From: Bacillus tuaregi | GTDB lineage: Bacteria > Bacillota > Bacilli > Bacillales > Cytobacillaceae | Length of the DNA: 64,000 bases | NCBI RefSeq assembly: GCF_900104575.1 | Contig: NZ_LT629731.1 | Location: forward strand, 2,987,805-3,051,804 | Direction of reading: 5' to 3' | Shown: positions 47,988 to 58,783 of the stretch, one piece after another | How positions within the stretch are numbered: position 1 is the first letter of the stretch | Layout: each line of letters starts with the position of its first letter | Notes under the pieces: model-generated | The model's database searches: none | Told to the model about the DNA's origin: nothing | What the model saw: the letters and a program-made list of their open reading frames with translations, nothing else | Translations under genes and position numbers: made by a program

Positions 47988-49298
47988 TTACTTTCTTTCA
48001 CGAGGATAGATTTTAATTGGTGTCCCCTCAAAGCCAAAGGCATCTCTAATTCTGTTCTCCAGAAATCTTTCGTAAGAAAAGTGGAGTAGTTCAGGTTCAT
48101 TTACAAACACAACAAAAGTTGGCGGCTTTACCGCAACCTGGGTCGTATAATAAATCTTTAAACGTTTACCTTTATCTGTAGGTGTAGGATTCATGGCAAC
48201 CGCGTCCATGACGACATCGTTCAGGATACTTGTCTCCACTCTTCGAGCATGATTCTCACTGGCTACATTAATCATCGGCATCAATGTATGAATCCGTTTT
48301 TTCGTTTTAGCTGATAAGAAAACAATTGGCGCGTAGTCAAGGAATAGAAAGTGCTCGCGTATTTTTTGTTCAAATTCTTTCATTGTTTTTTCGTCTTTTT
48401 CAACAGCATCCCATTTGTTTACGACAATGACAACAGCCCGTCCTGCTTCATGAGCATAACCGGCAATTTTTTTATCCTGTTCGATAATTCCTTCCTCTGC
48501 GTTGATGACAACCAGGACAACATCGGAGCGTTCAATAGCCCTCAGTGCTCTTAATACACTGTATTTCTCCGTAGTTTCATAAACCTTTCCCTTTTTCCGC
48601 ATCCCTGCTGTATCAATTATGACATATTCCTGCCCATTATAGGTTACATAGGAATCAATTGCATCTCGTGTTGTACCGGAAATGTCACTGACAATCACAC
48701 GCTCTTCGCCAAGAATAGCATTAACTAGTGACGACTTTCCAACATTCGGACGACCAATTAAAGAAAAACAGATAACATCATCATCATAATCCTTCGTATC
48801 CCGCTTAGGAAAATGCTTTGCCGCCTCATCTAGCAAATCACCCAAGCCTAATCCATGTGATCCGGAAATAGGAAACGGTTCTCCAAACCCCAACGCATAA
48901 AAGTCGTAAATTTGATCGCGCATTTCCGGATTATCTATTTTATTAACCGCTAGGACTACAGGTTTTTTCGCTTTATATAAAATTTTGGCTACTTCTTCAT
49001 CTGCAGCCGTAACGCCTTCTCTTCCATTTGTTAGGAAAATAATTACATCTGCTTCGTCAATCGCTATTTCAGCCTGCTGACGAATTTGTTCCAAAAATGG
49101 TTCATCCCCAATATCGATACCACCTGTATCAATGATATTAAAATCATGATTTAACCACTCAGCGGAACTATATATTCGATCTCTAGTTACACCCGGGATA
49201 TCCTCAACAATCGAGATACGTTCACCAACAATTCGGTTAAAAATAGTTGACTTCCCTACGTTTGGACGCCCCACTATGGCAACAACCGGCTTTACCAT
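47988..49298 (-). CDS. der: Ribosome-assembly GTPase Der (EngA)
   Basis: 436 residues from the ATG at 49298, the same length as B. subtilis Der; GAGGAGGGTGA lies upstream. It has two GTPase domains in series: first GRPNVGKST (about 10-18) with DTGGI and NKID, second GRPNVGKSS (about 183) with DTAGM and NKWD. A C-terminal KH-like domain binds ribosomal RNA. It acts in 50S subunit assembly and is essential. Confidence 0.97.
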   Translation of the reverse strand: MVKPVVAIVGRPNVGKSTIFNRIVGERISIVEDIPGVTRDRIYSSAEWLNHDFNIIDTGGIDIGDEPFLEQIRQQAEIAIDEADVIIFLTNGREGVTAADEEVAKILYKAKKPVVLAVNKIDNPEMRDQIYDFYALGFGEPFPISGSHGLGLGDLLDEAAKHFPKRDTKDYDDDVICFSLIGRPNVGKSSLVNAILGEERVIVSDISGTTRDAIDSYVTYNGQEYVIIDTAGMRKKGKVYETTEKYSVLRALRAIERSDVVLVVINAEEGIIEQDKKIAGYAHEAGRAVVIVVNKWDAVEKDEKTMKEFEQKIREHFLFLDYAPIVFLSAKTKKRIHTLMPMINVASENHARRVETSILNDVVMDAVAMNPTPTDKGKRLKIYYTTQVAVKPPTFVVFVNEPELLHFSYERFLENRIRDAFGFEGTPIKIYPRERK

Positions 49299-49406
49299 TA
49301 CCTTCACCCTCCTCTATATGTTAAACTCCCATATTATGTATCGGAATAAATTTCCATTAATTAGACAGGCTTAACTTAACTAGTTTATCAAAGGAATAGT
49401 GTAATA

Positions 49407-49592
49407 TCAATGTTTGACAATTATATAAACCTCCTCTGTAATTGCGTGTGCAATTCCATCCAAAATCGCTTCCAAATTGGTTGCATAGTAATCCATCTCT
49501 TCTTTATTATCACAAACAAACACTGTTGCACCATGTGGAACCCTTTGCGGATTTGTTGTCACCACAGCTAATATATATTTTTCTATATTCAT
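49407..49592 (-). CDS. Capping complex subunit for YIEGIA
   Basis: 61 residues, beta-rich and soluble. I recognise the family from the segment VTTNPQRVPHGATVFVC and the ending EEVYIIVKH; such proteins are named as the small capping partner of YIEGIA membrane proteins. Its start overlaps the end of the YIEGIA gene by 4 bases (ATGA), so the two are made together. The function is not known; occurrence only in spore formers suggests a role in the spore or mother cell. Confidence 0.75.
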   Translation of the reverse strand: MNIEKYILAVVTTNPQRVPHGATVFVCDNKEEMDYYATNLEAILDGIAHAITEEVYIIVKH

Positions 49593-50485
49593 AATGAATT
49601 ACTTCCTTCCGTTTCCACTCTTCTTTCATTAGGCATACGAATCGCATTTTCTAATGTAGGAACAGCACCGATCACTTCAATGGCTCTTTGGATATCCTTT
49701 TCCTGTGGCAGGACGAATATCGCAACTCTTCCATCATCCAGATCACGTTTTGCTAACGGGACTAACGCTGGTGTACCCGAATCCCTGTAAACTCCCATTG
49801 CAGTTGACACATCATGAAGAATAGCCTGTCTTTGCCCTAAATTAGCTATCGTTGAGCGCGAATCAAAATTTTTCGGTTTTAATATAAAGCCCATTCCATA
49901 TCGAAGCACTTCTTCCTGTCGTGCAGGAATCCCAATATTCATAATATAGATATTATCCACATACAGCCCTGGACCCTCGAATCTTGGCTCTACATAGGTT
50001 ATATCCACAATGTCCTTAATTTTACTTCCAGCCATTAATTTTTTCGAAATGAGTAGCGAAAGGATAGCTACAATTAATCCTGCCCAAAAGTTAAATACTA
50101 AATAAGCTAATGTCGATATGAGTGAAGTAAAAATCACCAAATAGTTTCGACTTTCAAAGGCTATCGCAATACCTTCAATATAGGTCTTGCCACGCGGAAC
50201 CATTTCATAGCTATCCAATTCAGCAAGAGTATTTCTTTCCATATTGCGAACTTCTCGGAATTGTGATGCTGCAACGGTCAAAAACGTAATGGCTGTAAAA
50301 TTTTCTTCCATTATGGAAGGAACAGCAACGGTACCTAATCCAGCCGCAATAAAGCCTAGTGCTACATGGATGATTTTTCCATGCAAATAGGTTGGATACT
50401 GACGATAATCAGTTCGAAGCATGTAAATTCTCGTCAGTGTTCCAATTGTCATTCCTAATATAATCGGATAAGTATATTCATTCAT
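49589..50485 (-). CDS. yphB: YIEGIA-domain membrane protein (YphB-like)
   Basis: 298 residues. The motif that names the family, YIEGIA, is at 102-107. Membrane segments lie at about 5-20, 38-58, 62-75, 112-130 and 132-150; the second half is soluble with a predicted nucleotide- or ion-pairing-like fold I cannot name (YVEPRFEGPGLYVDNIYIMNIG, DSRSTIANLGQRQAILHD). It overlaps the downstream small subunit and the upstream yphA by 4 bases each. It matches the position of B. subtilis yphB. Confidence 0.78.
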   Translation of the reverse strand: MNEYTYPIILGMTIGTLTRIYMLRTDYRQYPTYLHGKIIHVALGFIAAGLGTVAVPSIMEENFTAITFLTVAASQFREVRNMERNTLAELDSYEMVPRGKTYIEGIAIAFESRNYLVIFTSLISTLAYLVFNFWAGLIVAILSLLISKKLMAGSKIKDIVDITYVEPRFEGPGLYVDNIYIMNIGIPARQEEVLRYGMGFILKPKNFDSRSTIANLGQRQAILHDVSTAMGVYRDSGTPALVPLAKRDLDDGRVAIFVLPQEKDIQRAIEVIGAVPTLENAIRMPNERRVETEGSNSL

Positions 50486-51090
50486 GTCAGCTTCTCCTTC
50501 TCCTTTTCTATAGAATGCAGGTTTTTTTCAAAATAGCTTACAACCATTTCTATCGTGTTCCACCCGACTGTAAGGACTGCCGCTAACGCTAATGCATCAA
50601 GCGAGTATAGGTCTGCAACCTGAAAGGAAAATGAATATTTCTTTAAGATAAAGGAATATAGTATTTCACCTTGAATCATCCCAAGCAAAAGCAAGAGAAG
50701 TCTCTGCTTTTTGTCTGAGTGCAGAAGTACAGCCACACACGCAGTCAGGATTGCTAACAACCAGTCCCTTTTAATCAATATCCAGATGGGGTCAAACAGC
50801 TCGAATAACAAAAAACAAACCGTAGTGAGCATGATGATAAAGGAAGATAGCATAAAATACAGTAGTTTTTTTGCCGGCAGACGGGACGCCCATATGTAAA
50901 TAGATAATAGGATAAAGACTCCTGTCCCACTTATCGAAAAATCAAACAGGACAGTCGAGGCTGTTGATAAAGTAATCGCAACCAATATCCAAACCGACAA
51001 AAGCAAGCGGTCTGGATGTATTCTAGGATAAAAGAAAGTAGTAATTATCCATCCAAACCAAAAAAGCCAATAAAACATTAAACCATCCAT
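50482..51090 (-). CDS. yphA: Membrane protein YphA
   Basis: 202 residues from the ATG at 51090, with AGGGGG 9 bases upstream; a second ATG two codons earlier is too close to that site. Six or seven hydrophobic segments cover nearly the whole length, beginning M-D-G-L-M-F-Y-W as in B. subtilis YphA (199 residues). The function is unknown. Its end overlaps the YIEGIA gene (ATGA), making a coupled trio yphA-yphB-capping subunit. Confidence 0.78.
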   Translation of the reverse strand: MDGLMFYWLFWFGWIITTFFYPRIHPDRLLLSVWILVAITLSTASTVLFDFSISGTGVFILLSIYIWASRLPAKKLLYFMLSSFIIMLTTVCFLLFELFDPIWILIKRDWLLAILTACVAVLLHSDKKQRLLLLLLGMIQGEILYSFILKKYSFSFQVADLYSLDALALAAVLTVGWNTIEMVVSYFEKNLHSIEKEKEKLT

Positions 51091-51249
51091 CCTCATGCAC
51101 CCCCTATCCTTTCCATTATGGCTTAAGTTGTTATACTTTAATCGTCTTGTTTGCCTTTTTCCCTGTACCTTGACCGAAAAAAGATAGTTGTCAGAATGTA
51201 TAATCCTATCTCCAGGAACCATGCTAAGAAGAGGAGGTGTCACAAAGCC

Positions 51250-51380
51250 ATGGGTAGAGACCGTCAAGAAAAAAAGCTAAAGAATAGTGGACGTGTAGAG
51301 TCTGACAGAGATCAAGCGCTCCACTATCCAGGCGCTACAAAACTACAAAGTCCTGAAGAGGCCAGAAGGCTGAATGACAA

Positions 51381-51393
<13 letters not shown>
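51250..51393 (+). CDS. ypzI: YpzI family small protein
   Basis: 47 residues, starting MGRDRQEKKLKNSGRVESD and followed by RDQALHYPGAT, the signature of YpzI-family proteins of Bacillus (unknown function). AGGAGGT lies 11 bases before the ATG; upstream in-frame codons have no ribosome site. The gene is plus strand and convergent with fni. Its last four codons and stop (NKDI) fall within a terminator stem that also encodes the end of Fni. Confidence 0.8.
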
Positions 51394-52487
<1,094 letters not shown>

Positions 52488-52493
52488 TCACCA

Positions 52494-53630
52494 TTATTTT
52501 TTCAGATTCTTTAACTGATCGCCAATCATATCACCTAATTGGAACCCTTTTGATTCTTCCGGAAGCTCATAATCTTTTTCTTCGACTACATTTTCTTCCA
52601 GCTCTTTTATGCTTAAGGATAAACGTTGCTCCGCTTCATTTACATCAAGAACTTTGACTTTAATTTTTTCACCATCACTTAATACCTCATGCGGTGAACC
52701 GATATGCTTATGAGAAATTTGCGAAATATGAACTAAACCTTCGACACCAGGAAATACTTCAACAAACGCTCCGTATGATACAATCCGCTTCACTTCACCG
52801 TCTAAGACAGTTCCTTTTGGTGCTTTTTCAGCGATATTTGTCCAAGGTCCAGGAAGCGTTTCTTTAATGGATAAAGAAATTCTCTCATTGCCTTGGTCAA
52901 CACTTAATACTTTAACTTGGACCTTCTGTCCTTCCTCGACAACATCTGATGGCTTTTCAACATGCTGATAGGATAACTGAGAAATATGAACAAGACCATC
53001 AATTCCGCCAATATCAACAAATGCACCAAAATCGGTAAGCCTTTGGACTGTTCCTTCTAACACCTGACCTGCCTCTAGCGAAGCTAATAACTCTTTCTTC
53101 TGCTTTTCCTTTTCCTCCTCTAGAACGGCACGGTGAGAAAGAATGATTCGGTTTTTCTCTTTATCCAACTCAACAATTTTAAATGTTAAGGTTCTTCCCT
53201 TATAGTCAGAGAAATCCTCAACAAAATGAGATTCCACTAAAGATGCAGGGACGAAGCCGCGTACGCCAAGGTCAACGACTAGTCCACCTTTCACAACATC
53301 TTTAATTTCGGCTTCAAATGTTTCACCTTTTTCAAATCTTTCAACAAGCTGATCCCATGCCTTTTCAGCATCCACTTTACGTTTTGAGAGTATTAACGCT
53401 TCCTCTTCTACCTTTAATACCTGTAGATCAAGAGCATCTCCTTCAGCAACCACATCACTTGCTTTTTCAATATGAAGACTGGATAATTCGCTAATCGGAA
53501 TAATTCCATCAAGCTTACTTTCAGGAATTTCAACAATCACTTGCTTTTCTTCCACTTTTGTAACGATACCACGAACAGTATCTCCCACCTCAAAATTCTT
53601 AACCTCTACTTGATTCATTTCTTCTGACAT
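52494..53630 (-). CDS. rpsA: Ribosomal protein S1 homologue (YpfD)
   Basis: 378 residues with four S1 RNA-binding domains in series (about 14-86, 102-168, 189-257, 274-343), shown by repeated units such as ISQLSYQHVEKPSDVVEEGQKVQVKVL and ISQISHKHIGSPHEVLSDG. The Bacillus form is shorter than the six-domain E. coli protein and is not essential for translation. AAGGAGGAA precedes the ATG. The position after cmk-plsC and before fni is typical of Bacilli. Confidence 0.94.
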   Translation of the reverse strand: MSEEMNQVEVKNFEVGDTVRGIVTKVEEKQVIVEIPESKLDGIIPISELSSLHIEKASDVVAEGDALDLQVLKVEEEALILSKRKVDAEKAWDQLVERFEKGETFEAEIKDVVKGGLVVDLGVRGFVPASLVESHFVEDFSDYKGRTLTFKIVELDKEKNRIILSHRAVLEEEKEKQKKELLASLEAGQVLEGTVQRLTDFGAFVDIGGIDGLVHISQLSYQHVEKPSDVVEEGQKVQVKVLSVDQGNERISLSIKETLPGPWTNIAEKAPKGTVLDGEVKRIVSYGAFVEVFPGVEGLVHISQISHKHIGSPHEVLSDGEKIKVKVLDVNEAEQRLSLSIKELEENVVEEKDYELPEESKGFQLGDMIGDQLKNLKK

Positions 53631-53792
53631 ATGTATTCCTCCTTAGTCCGCAGAACTTGCTTTTAAAATAGGATTATTTATTGTCGCTTTTCATTTGTAA
53701 TGAAGCACAAAAAATTCCATCGATAGAATTTTCAAAAAAAATCTCTTTGTATAAACTTCTTATAAATGAGTCTTTTTGTCAAGCAAGATGAA

Positions 53793-54374
53793 TTATGAAT
53801 AGGCAGTAAGAAGCTGCTTAATTTCATTCATAATCACTTCAGTTACTTGTTCAGCCGAAGCTTTATTTTGCCTGTATTCATCCATTGAAATTGGCTTACC
53901 ATATACCACCTTTAGTCTTTTAAAGGGTTTATACGGTCCAATAATGGCACAGGGTACCACATGCGCTTTAGAGCGTAAAGCAAAAAAGCCAGCACCGGCT
54001 AACCCTTTTCCTAATTCCCCCGTTTTACTTCTAGTCCCCTCTGGAAAAAGGCCCAAAACGTTGCCTCCATTTAGTACATCTAGCCCTTTTCTTAAGGCCC
54101 CACGGTCACTCATCCCCCTTTTAACAGGAAAGGCATTGATATGCGGAAGAATTTTGCCGAGTACCGGGACGGAAAACAGCTCTTCCTTTGCCATAAAATG
54201 AATGGGCCTTGGCGATGTAATACCAATTACCTCTGGATCAAAATTATGAATATGATTACAGCAGAGCAAAACTCCGCCATCAGCAGGTACATTTTCTTTA
54301 CCGATGACCTTAAATTGATAAATCGGAAACAAAACAATATTAACAATTGAGCGACCCAATGGATACAAATTCAA
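53793..54374 (-). CDS. plsC: 1-acyl-sn-glycerol-3-phosphate acyltransferase
   Basis: 193 residues. It adds the second acyl chain to make phosphatidic acid. The catalytic H41-x4-D46 box is in CCNHIHNFDPE, and FPEGTRSKTG (about 112-121) binds the glycerol phosphate. A hydrophobic N-terminal segment (7-22) holds it to the membrane. The start is a TTG, 3 bases after the cmk stop, so translation is likely coupled. It complements gpsA upstream. Confidence 0.93.
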   Translation of the reverse strand: MNLYPLGRSIVNIVLFPIYQFKVIGKENVPADGGVLLCCNHIHNFDPEVIGITSPRPIHFMAKEELFSVPVLGKILPHINAFPVKRGMSDRGALRKGLDVLNGGNVLGLFPEGTRSKTGELGKGLAGAGFFALRSKAHVVPCAIIGPYKPFKRLKVVYGKPISMDEYRQNKASAEQVTEVIMNEIKQLLTAYS

Positions 54375-54376
54375 CT

Positions 54377-55051
54377 CTATCTTATCCTTTCTTTTACCAG
54401 ATCCATAATCTTTTCAACAACCTGCTCAATCTCTAAGGCTGTCGTATCAATCTCGACCGCATCATCAGCCTTTTTTAGTGGAGCAATCTCTCTCTCAGAA
54501 TCAAGCTTGTCACGCTGCTCAATTTCTTCCCTAAGTTTGTTAATATCCGATGCATAGCCTTTTATAAGGTTTTCAGCGTGTCTTCTTTTAGCCCGTTCGT
54601 CTACCGATGCTAGGAGGAATACCTTTACCTCTGCATTCGGTAAAACATGTGTGCCAATATCACGTCCGTCCATTACGACACCACCAGCCTCAGCAAGGCT
54701 TTGCTGCCTTTTCGTTAATTCGCTTCTTACTAATGAGTGACGGGCAACGATTGAAACCGAATTGGTTACCTGTGGGGTTCTAATTTCATCGGTCACATTA
54801 ACACCATCTAAATAAATAGACTGACCTCCCTTTTCAGGAATCAAATCAATTTTTGTATCAGCTAACAGTCTGCTTAACTCCTTCTCATCCTCTAAATCAG
54901 TTTGCTGTAGAATCGCCTTATATGTTATAGCTCTGTACATGGCTCCAGTATCAATATAAACGTAGGATAGTTTCTTAGCTACTACTTTAGCAACTGTACT
55001 TTTTCCTGCTGCTGCAGGGCCGTCAATTGCGATTGAAATTTTTTCTTTCAT
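54377..55051 (-). CDS. cmk: Cytidylate kinase
   Basis: 224 residues. It phosphorylates CMP and dCMP with ATP. The P-loop is GPAAAGKST (10-18), followed by [12 protein letters not shown] (the CMP site), [19 protein letters not shown] (about 103-121) and the lid with RAKRRHAE. The family insert that marks Firmicutes Cmk is present. AGGAGG lies 3-4 bases before the ATG. It begins the cmk-plsC-rpsA group. Confidence 0.96.
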   Translation of the reverse strand: MKEKISIAIDGPAAAGKSTVAKVVAKKLSYVYIDTGAMYRAITYKAILQQTDLEDEKELSRLLADTKIDLIPEKGGQSIYLDGVNVTDEIRTPQVTNSVSIVARHSLVRSELTKRQQSLAEAGGVVMDGRDIGTHVLPNAEVKVFLLASVDERAKRRHAENLIKGYASDINKLREEIEQRDKLDSEREIAPLKKADDAVEIDTTALEIEQVVEKIMDLVKERIR

Positions 55052-55196
55052 ATTTCCTCCTAATGTCTTAAGCTAGACAGTACCTATGGTTGAAAACTTT
55101 CCTTCCCTCCAGTTAATGGTAGCCTTCCTCTTAACTACTCTATTTTATCATATGTAAGGTATACCGTGTTACCGATGAAGCTTAAACAATCAATAC

Positions 55197-55218
55197 AAAA
55201 AAGCAGGGATGCCCCTGC
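55197..55218 (-). terminator. Terminator of ypfB
   Basis: GCAGGG-GCAT-CCCTGC followed by six T on the minus strand (stem 55203-55208 with 55213-55218). Confidence 0.82.
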
Positions 55219-55221
55219 GAA

Positions 55222-55401
55222 TTATTTACCGGAAAATGTTTCCAAGAATTCAGCTAAATCATCTTCAGATACGCCTTCGTATTGTGCAATTTGCTGAAGC
55301 TCAGGAAAGGAGTTGAACTGATGAAAAAATACTTGCGTAAGGAGCAAGAATATTAACTGTATCAAAATCATTTTGAATAGCAATCTTTCAACTAATTTCA
55401 T
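55222..55401 (-). CDS. ypfB: DUF5359 small membrane protein YpfB
   Basis: 59 residues on the minus strand. One hydrophobic segment (about 8-27, FKMILIQLIFLLLTQVFF) is followed by an acidic tail (QYEGVSEDDLAEFLETF). The order and the closing block match B. subtilis YpfB, a small protein of unknown function in the same place between ypfA and cmk. The start at 55401 has only a weak GGGG nearby, and the terminator follows 4 bases after the stop. Confidence 0.78.
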   Translation of the reverse strand: MKLVERLLFKMILIQLIFLLLTQVFFHQFNSFPELQQIAQYEGVSEDDLAEFLETFSGK

Positions 55402-55458
55402 TGGACTAACCCCATAACTTGTTATAGATATTCCTATTATGGGATGAACAATGGGCTA

Positions 55459-56124
55459 TTATTCGCTAAGTTCTAAGCCTTTTTTCTTCAATGCTAGCTG
55501 TCTGTCAAACGTAAACCGAAGCAGCTGTTGCCGCTCAAATGGAGTGACATCCTGAAATAGAATTGAAAATAAATCCTGGTTAGTTCCTTTCTTTTTCATG
55601 ACCCGCACAACTTTACTGTGCAAGTCCATGTAATGAATATCACCATTTTGCATGGGTAAAACAAACACAGAGCGGATATTCATTCCTGGCATAATATTTG
55701 CAGCATGATTAAAAACAACTAAAGCCCCACCGGCACTGATATCCTCCGTAATCGTTGTAAAAGGATAAAACTCTGAATTCAGTGGATGGATAGCGACATC
55801 TACTGACGTTTCGATACGTACAAACTCTCGCCTTTGAACTTTTATCACATAATCGTCACCTGGATATTGCAGCAACATCATTGGGATTCCCTGAACCATT
55901 CTCCCTAATATTTCCGTTTCAAAAAGATACCCTGACTTACCTTCAACAAAAGAAACCCGCAACTGTGTGCCATCAACTAGAAATGTTGTCCTGTTTGTCT
56001 GTACATTTATAGGGTAATCAATATACAGAATGTTACCCTTTCTCTCAACTAAACGGCACTTAAATGTTTCCATGCGATCCGAGTATTTTGGTTCTAAAAT
56101 GAGTGAGTTTCCTATTGTTAGCAT
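55459..56124 (-). CDS. ypfA: PilZ-domain c-di-GMP receptor YpfA
   Basis: 221 residues from the ATG at 56124, with AAGGAAAGAG upstream; the longer frame lacks a site. An N-terminal YcgR-like domain (about 1-90) is followed by a PilZ domain (about 95-210) with the c-di-GMP pattern R-R-x-x-x-R in QRREFVR and D-x-S-x-x-G in ITEDISAGGALVVF. In B. subtilis this protein (DgrA/MotI) inhibits the flagellar motor when bound to c-di-GMP. The key Arg and Asp are kept, so binding is likely. Confidence 0.92.
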   Translation of the reverse strand: MLTIGNSLILEPKYSDRMETFKCRLVERKGNILYIDYPINVQTNRTTFLVDGTQLRVSFVEGKSGYLFETEILGRMVQGIPMMLLQYPGDDYVIKVQRREFVRIETSVDVAIHPLNSEFYPFTTITEDISAGGALVVFNHAANIMPGMNIRSVFVLPMQNGDIHYMDLHSKVVRVMKKKGTNQDLFSILFQDVTPFERQQLLRFTFDRQLALKKKGLELSE

Positions 56125-56227
56125 ATGATTACTCTTTCCTTCCATACTCCCCAATACATAAATTATGCCACGCAGTAATATGGTAGGCAAGAGAAGATTC
56201 GTTGATTAATTATTGCCACTGACTCAC

Positions 56228-56287
56228 AAAAAAAACATGACCTTCATCCCTTGCCTGAAGTGCACTTGTGCAAAGGGTGAAGGTCAT
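56228..56287 (-). terminator. Terminator of sleB-ypeB
   Basis: ATGACCTTCA pairs with TGAAGGTCAT (56237-56246 with 56278-56287), extended inward by CCCTT/AAGGG-type pairing, then eight T on the minus strand, about 15 bases after the ypeB stop. Confidence 0.85.
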
Positions 56288-56302
56288 ATATAAGATTCGA
56301 TA

Positions 56303-57655
56303 TTACACTATCTTTTCATAAATGGGTTCAGCATTTTTCATCTTTTCCACTTTTTCTTCAATTCCTGATTCGGCATTAATAAAGATGCGATACGTATCCT
56401 GATCAAGTGTTCCCATAAACTCATAGCATAGGACTTCCTGATTCATATCATTCATAATCACCGCTAGGCCATCTTCCATGACCTTCACCTGCGGATTAAT
56501 CTTCTTTCTTGCTTCTTCTACCGATAGTGATGGTTTAGCCAGCGTTCGCTTGTCATTAAGCGACTTCAAATAATCTTCTTCTGAAAAACCAACGATTTGA
56601 CCATTATCAAGGGCAACCTTCATTTTTACTGATTCAGGATAAATTCTAACCCCATCTTCAGCTTTAACAAAAGTAAAGACACCTAGATTATCATATTGGG
56701 CACTTTCAAACATTGCTAAGCCTTCAAAGCCATTTTCCTTCAGGAACTGCAATGCTCTATTCCCCGCATCATTCAAGCTAATTTTCTGCTCCTTAACCTC
56801 TCTCGATAGAATATACCAGATAGGGTAGCCTCCCTTTCTTGTTATATCCATATTCGCTATTTGTTTCGTTTTCGCATCTTCAAGTGAGACACTGAAAAAC
56901 TCATAATGGGAACCATCACCATTTTTAGTAATGTTAATTTCCACATCATTTCCTAGTTTTGCATATTTTTTGGCAATTTTCACCGCTTCATCTTTCGAGA
57001 TATTCTTCCCCTTCAAATTATTAAAACCATCATCATTCTTTTGCATACTGACAAAAGCGGGTCCGAAGTCTGTTTCTCCGTAGCTGTCAACTGCTTTTTC
57101 AACCGTCTTAAAGCCATCAATAATTGTATTATCACCCGTTTCTTTCCCTGTTGCGAGCGCCAGCTCCACATCCATCCAACGCAGATTATTTTCCAAGGCC
57201 ATATGCTGGACATTTCTTAACTCGTTTTGAATCTCCTCAGCTTGCCCGTACAGTTCCTTTAAGGCTTTGTATTCTTGGTCACTTAAAGGTTCCTTCTCAA
57301 GATCTCGAATGGTTGCCTGATAACTAAAGTCACCAATCTTTGATAAAAACTCTTCCGTTTTATTAAACGGGAGCAGGGTTAATGGCAGCTGTCCGACATC
57401 ATTATGTGCCTGCGAGGTAATCTTCCAAACCTCTGCTAAGGCAGGCGATAATGACTCACGAGAATTCATAGCTAGTGTGGTTCCAATTTTGTCATGCAAT
57501 AAATCAACCTGGTAGGTTAAATCATGAAAAGCTCTTTGATAATTATTTTCTGCATTAAGTAATACTGCATTTTTTTCCCGATGCTCCTGATATCCCCATA
57601 AAGCCGTACCAGCAACACCTAATGACAACACGGTAATGACAATTCCTCTAAACAA
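56303..57655 (-). CDS. ypeB: Germination protein YpeB
   Basis: 450 residues from a TTG at 57655, the same length as B. subtilis YpeB; AAAGAGGTGA lies 7 bases upstream, while the longer frame extends into sleB. A membrane anchor (about 4-22) is followed by a helical region and three PepSY-like domains (about 220-440, e.g. SKDEAVKIAKKYAK and LNDAGNRALQFLKENGF). YpeB is needed for SleB to localise and stay stable in the dormant spore and is cleaved at germination. It follows sleB by 13 bases. Confidence 0.94.
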   Translation of the reverse strand: MFRGIVITVLSLGVAGTALWGYQEHREKNAVLLNAENNYQRAFHDLTYQVDLLHDKIGTTLAMNSRESLSPALAEVWKITSQAHNDVGQLPLTLLPFNKTEEFLSKIGDFSYQATIRDLEKEPLSDQEYKALKELYGQAEEIQNELRNVQHMALENNLRWMDVELALATGKETGDNTIIDGFKTVEKAVDSYGETDFGPAFVSMQKNDDGFNNLKGKNISKDEAVKIAKKYAKLGNDVEINITKNGDGSHYEFFSVSLEDAKTKQIANMDITRKGGYPIWYILSREVKEQKISLNDAGNRALQFLKENGFEGLAMFESAQYDNLGVFTFVKAEDGVRIYPESVKMKVALDNGQIVGFSEEDYLKSLNDKRTLAKPSLSVEEARKKINPQVKVMEDGLAVIMNDMNQEVLCYEFMGTLDQDTYRIFINAESGIEEKVEKMKNAEPIYEKIV

Positions 57656-57668
57656 TGTACTCACCTCT

Positions 57669-58598
57669 TTATTTGCAGAATATATGCTTACCAATCTGTT
57701 TGATTTGCGGTCGTGTCCATATCCATCCGCTTGTTGCCGTATCAGGATTAAAATAATAAATGGCATCACCGGTTGGATCCCAGCCATTTATCGCATCAAG
57801 CACTGCTTTTTTAGCTTGTTCGTTAGGCGTAAGCCATATTTGTCCATCTGCTACAGCTGTAAACGCACGAGGTTCAAAAATGACTCCGGATACTGTATTC
57901 GGAAAGGAGGCACTGTTTACCCGGTTTAGAATAACCGCAGCAACAGCTACCTGCCCAATATAAGGCTCCCCCCTTGATTCTCCATAGACAGCATTTGCCA
58001 TTAATTGAATATCATTTTGTGAAAAACCATTTGGTACATTCGCGGCAGTCGGCTTATTGCCTCCTTGTGGTGGTGCTGCGTTTGGTTGGGCCTGTTGCTT
58101 TGTGTTTGCCTGTGACTGCGGCTTTGCCTGTGGCTTGGCCTGCTGCTGCGGTTGAGCCGCTGGGGCTTGTTTTTGTTGATTACCGCCTGCAGGCGCTTTG
58201 GCTGTCGGTTGCTTCTGTTTATTTAAATCTGTTCCTCCATAATGAGAAAATTTATTACCTTTATTGATCTGCTCCTTCACAAAGCTCTCATTGTATTTAG
58301 AAGCCTTCACGAGCTTATTTTTTGTTTGCTGTCCTGCCAGTCCATCAATTGGCAGACCAAACTCATATTGAAAATTTCTTAATGCCCAGTAGGTGCCCCA
58401 GCCGAAAACACCGTCAATTTTCCCATTATAGAAGCCTAAATATTGTAAACGGGATTGAAGCTCGATGACATCATCACCAACAGACCCTTGCTGAACAACC
58501 TGATTGGAAAAAGCATTCACTCTCTCATGAGATGGGACAATGAATAAGAATATAGAGAAAAGGACGATGAGTTTTGATTGTAAAATTATTCTTTTCAT
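57669..58598 (-). CDS. sleB: Spore cortex-lytic enzyme SleB
   Basis: 309 residues. A signal peptide (1-29), a peptidoglycan-binding domain (about 38-95, VIELQSRLQYLGFYNGKIDGVFG), a linker very rich in Gln, Ala, Pro and Lys (about 125-185), and the C-terminal hydrolase domain (about 190-309). Catalytic Glu is expected in NAVYGESRGEPYIGQVAVAAVI. It is a lytic transglycosylase that breaks the spore cortex at germination. GGGGGTAG precedes the ATG. It is cotranscribed with ypeB; sigma-G is expected but no clear site was found. Confidence 0.95.
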   Translation of the reverse strand: MKRIILQSKLIVLFSIFLFIVPSHERVNAFSNQVVQQGSVGDDVIELQSRLQYLGFYNGKIDGVFGWGTYWALRNFQYEFGLPIDGLAGQQTKNKLVKASKYNESFVKEQINKGNKFSHYGGTDLNKQKQPTAKAPAGGNQQKQAPAAQPQQQAKPQAKPQSQANTKQQAQPNAAPPQGGNKPTAANVPNGFSQNDIQLMANAVYGESRGEPYIGQVAVAAVILNRVNSASFPNTVSGVIFEPRAFTAVADGQIWLTPNEQAKKAVLDAINGWDPTGDAIYYFNPDTATSGWIWTRPQIKQIGKHIFCK

Positions 58599-58743
58599 GG
58601 TTCTACTACCCCCAGTTGTAAATCATTCTCACATTAACCGTATTTTTTGTATTAACTGTTTTTTTATACAATAAAAGTACAAAAGAAACATAATTTTTCC
58701 AAAAACATGCGATACAGTACCTGGAAAATGAGTCTAAAGGAAA

Positions 58744-58783
58744 GCAAAAAGCCCTTCATTCACAGGAACGAAAGGCTTTTTGC
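58744..58783 (-). terminator. Terminator overlapping the prsW end
   Basis: GCAAAAAGCC (58744-58753) with GGCTTTTTGC (58774-58783). The prsW stop (58756) lies in the loop, so the stem encodes its last residues (MQKAFRSCE). Confidence 0.85.
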
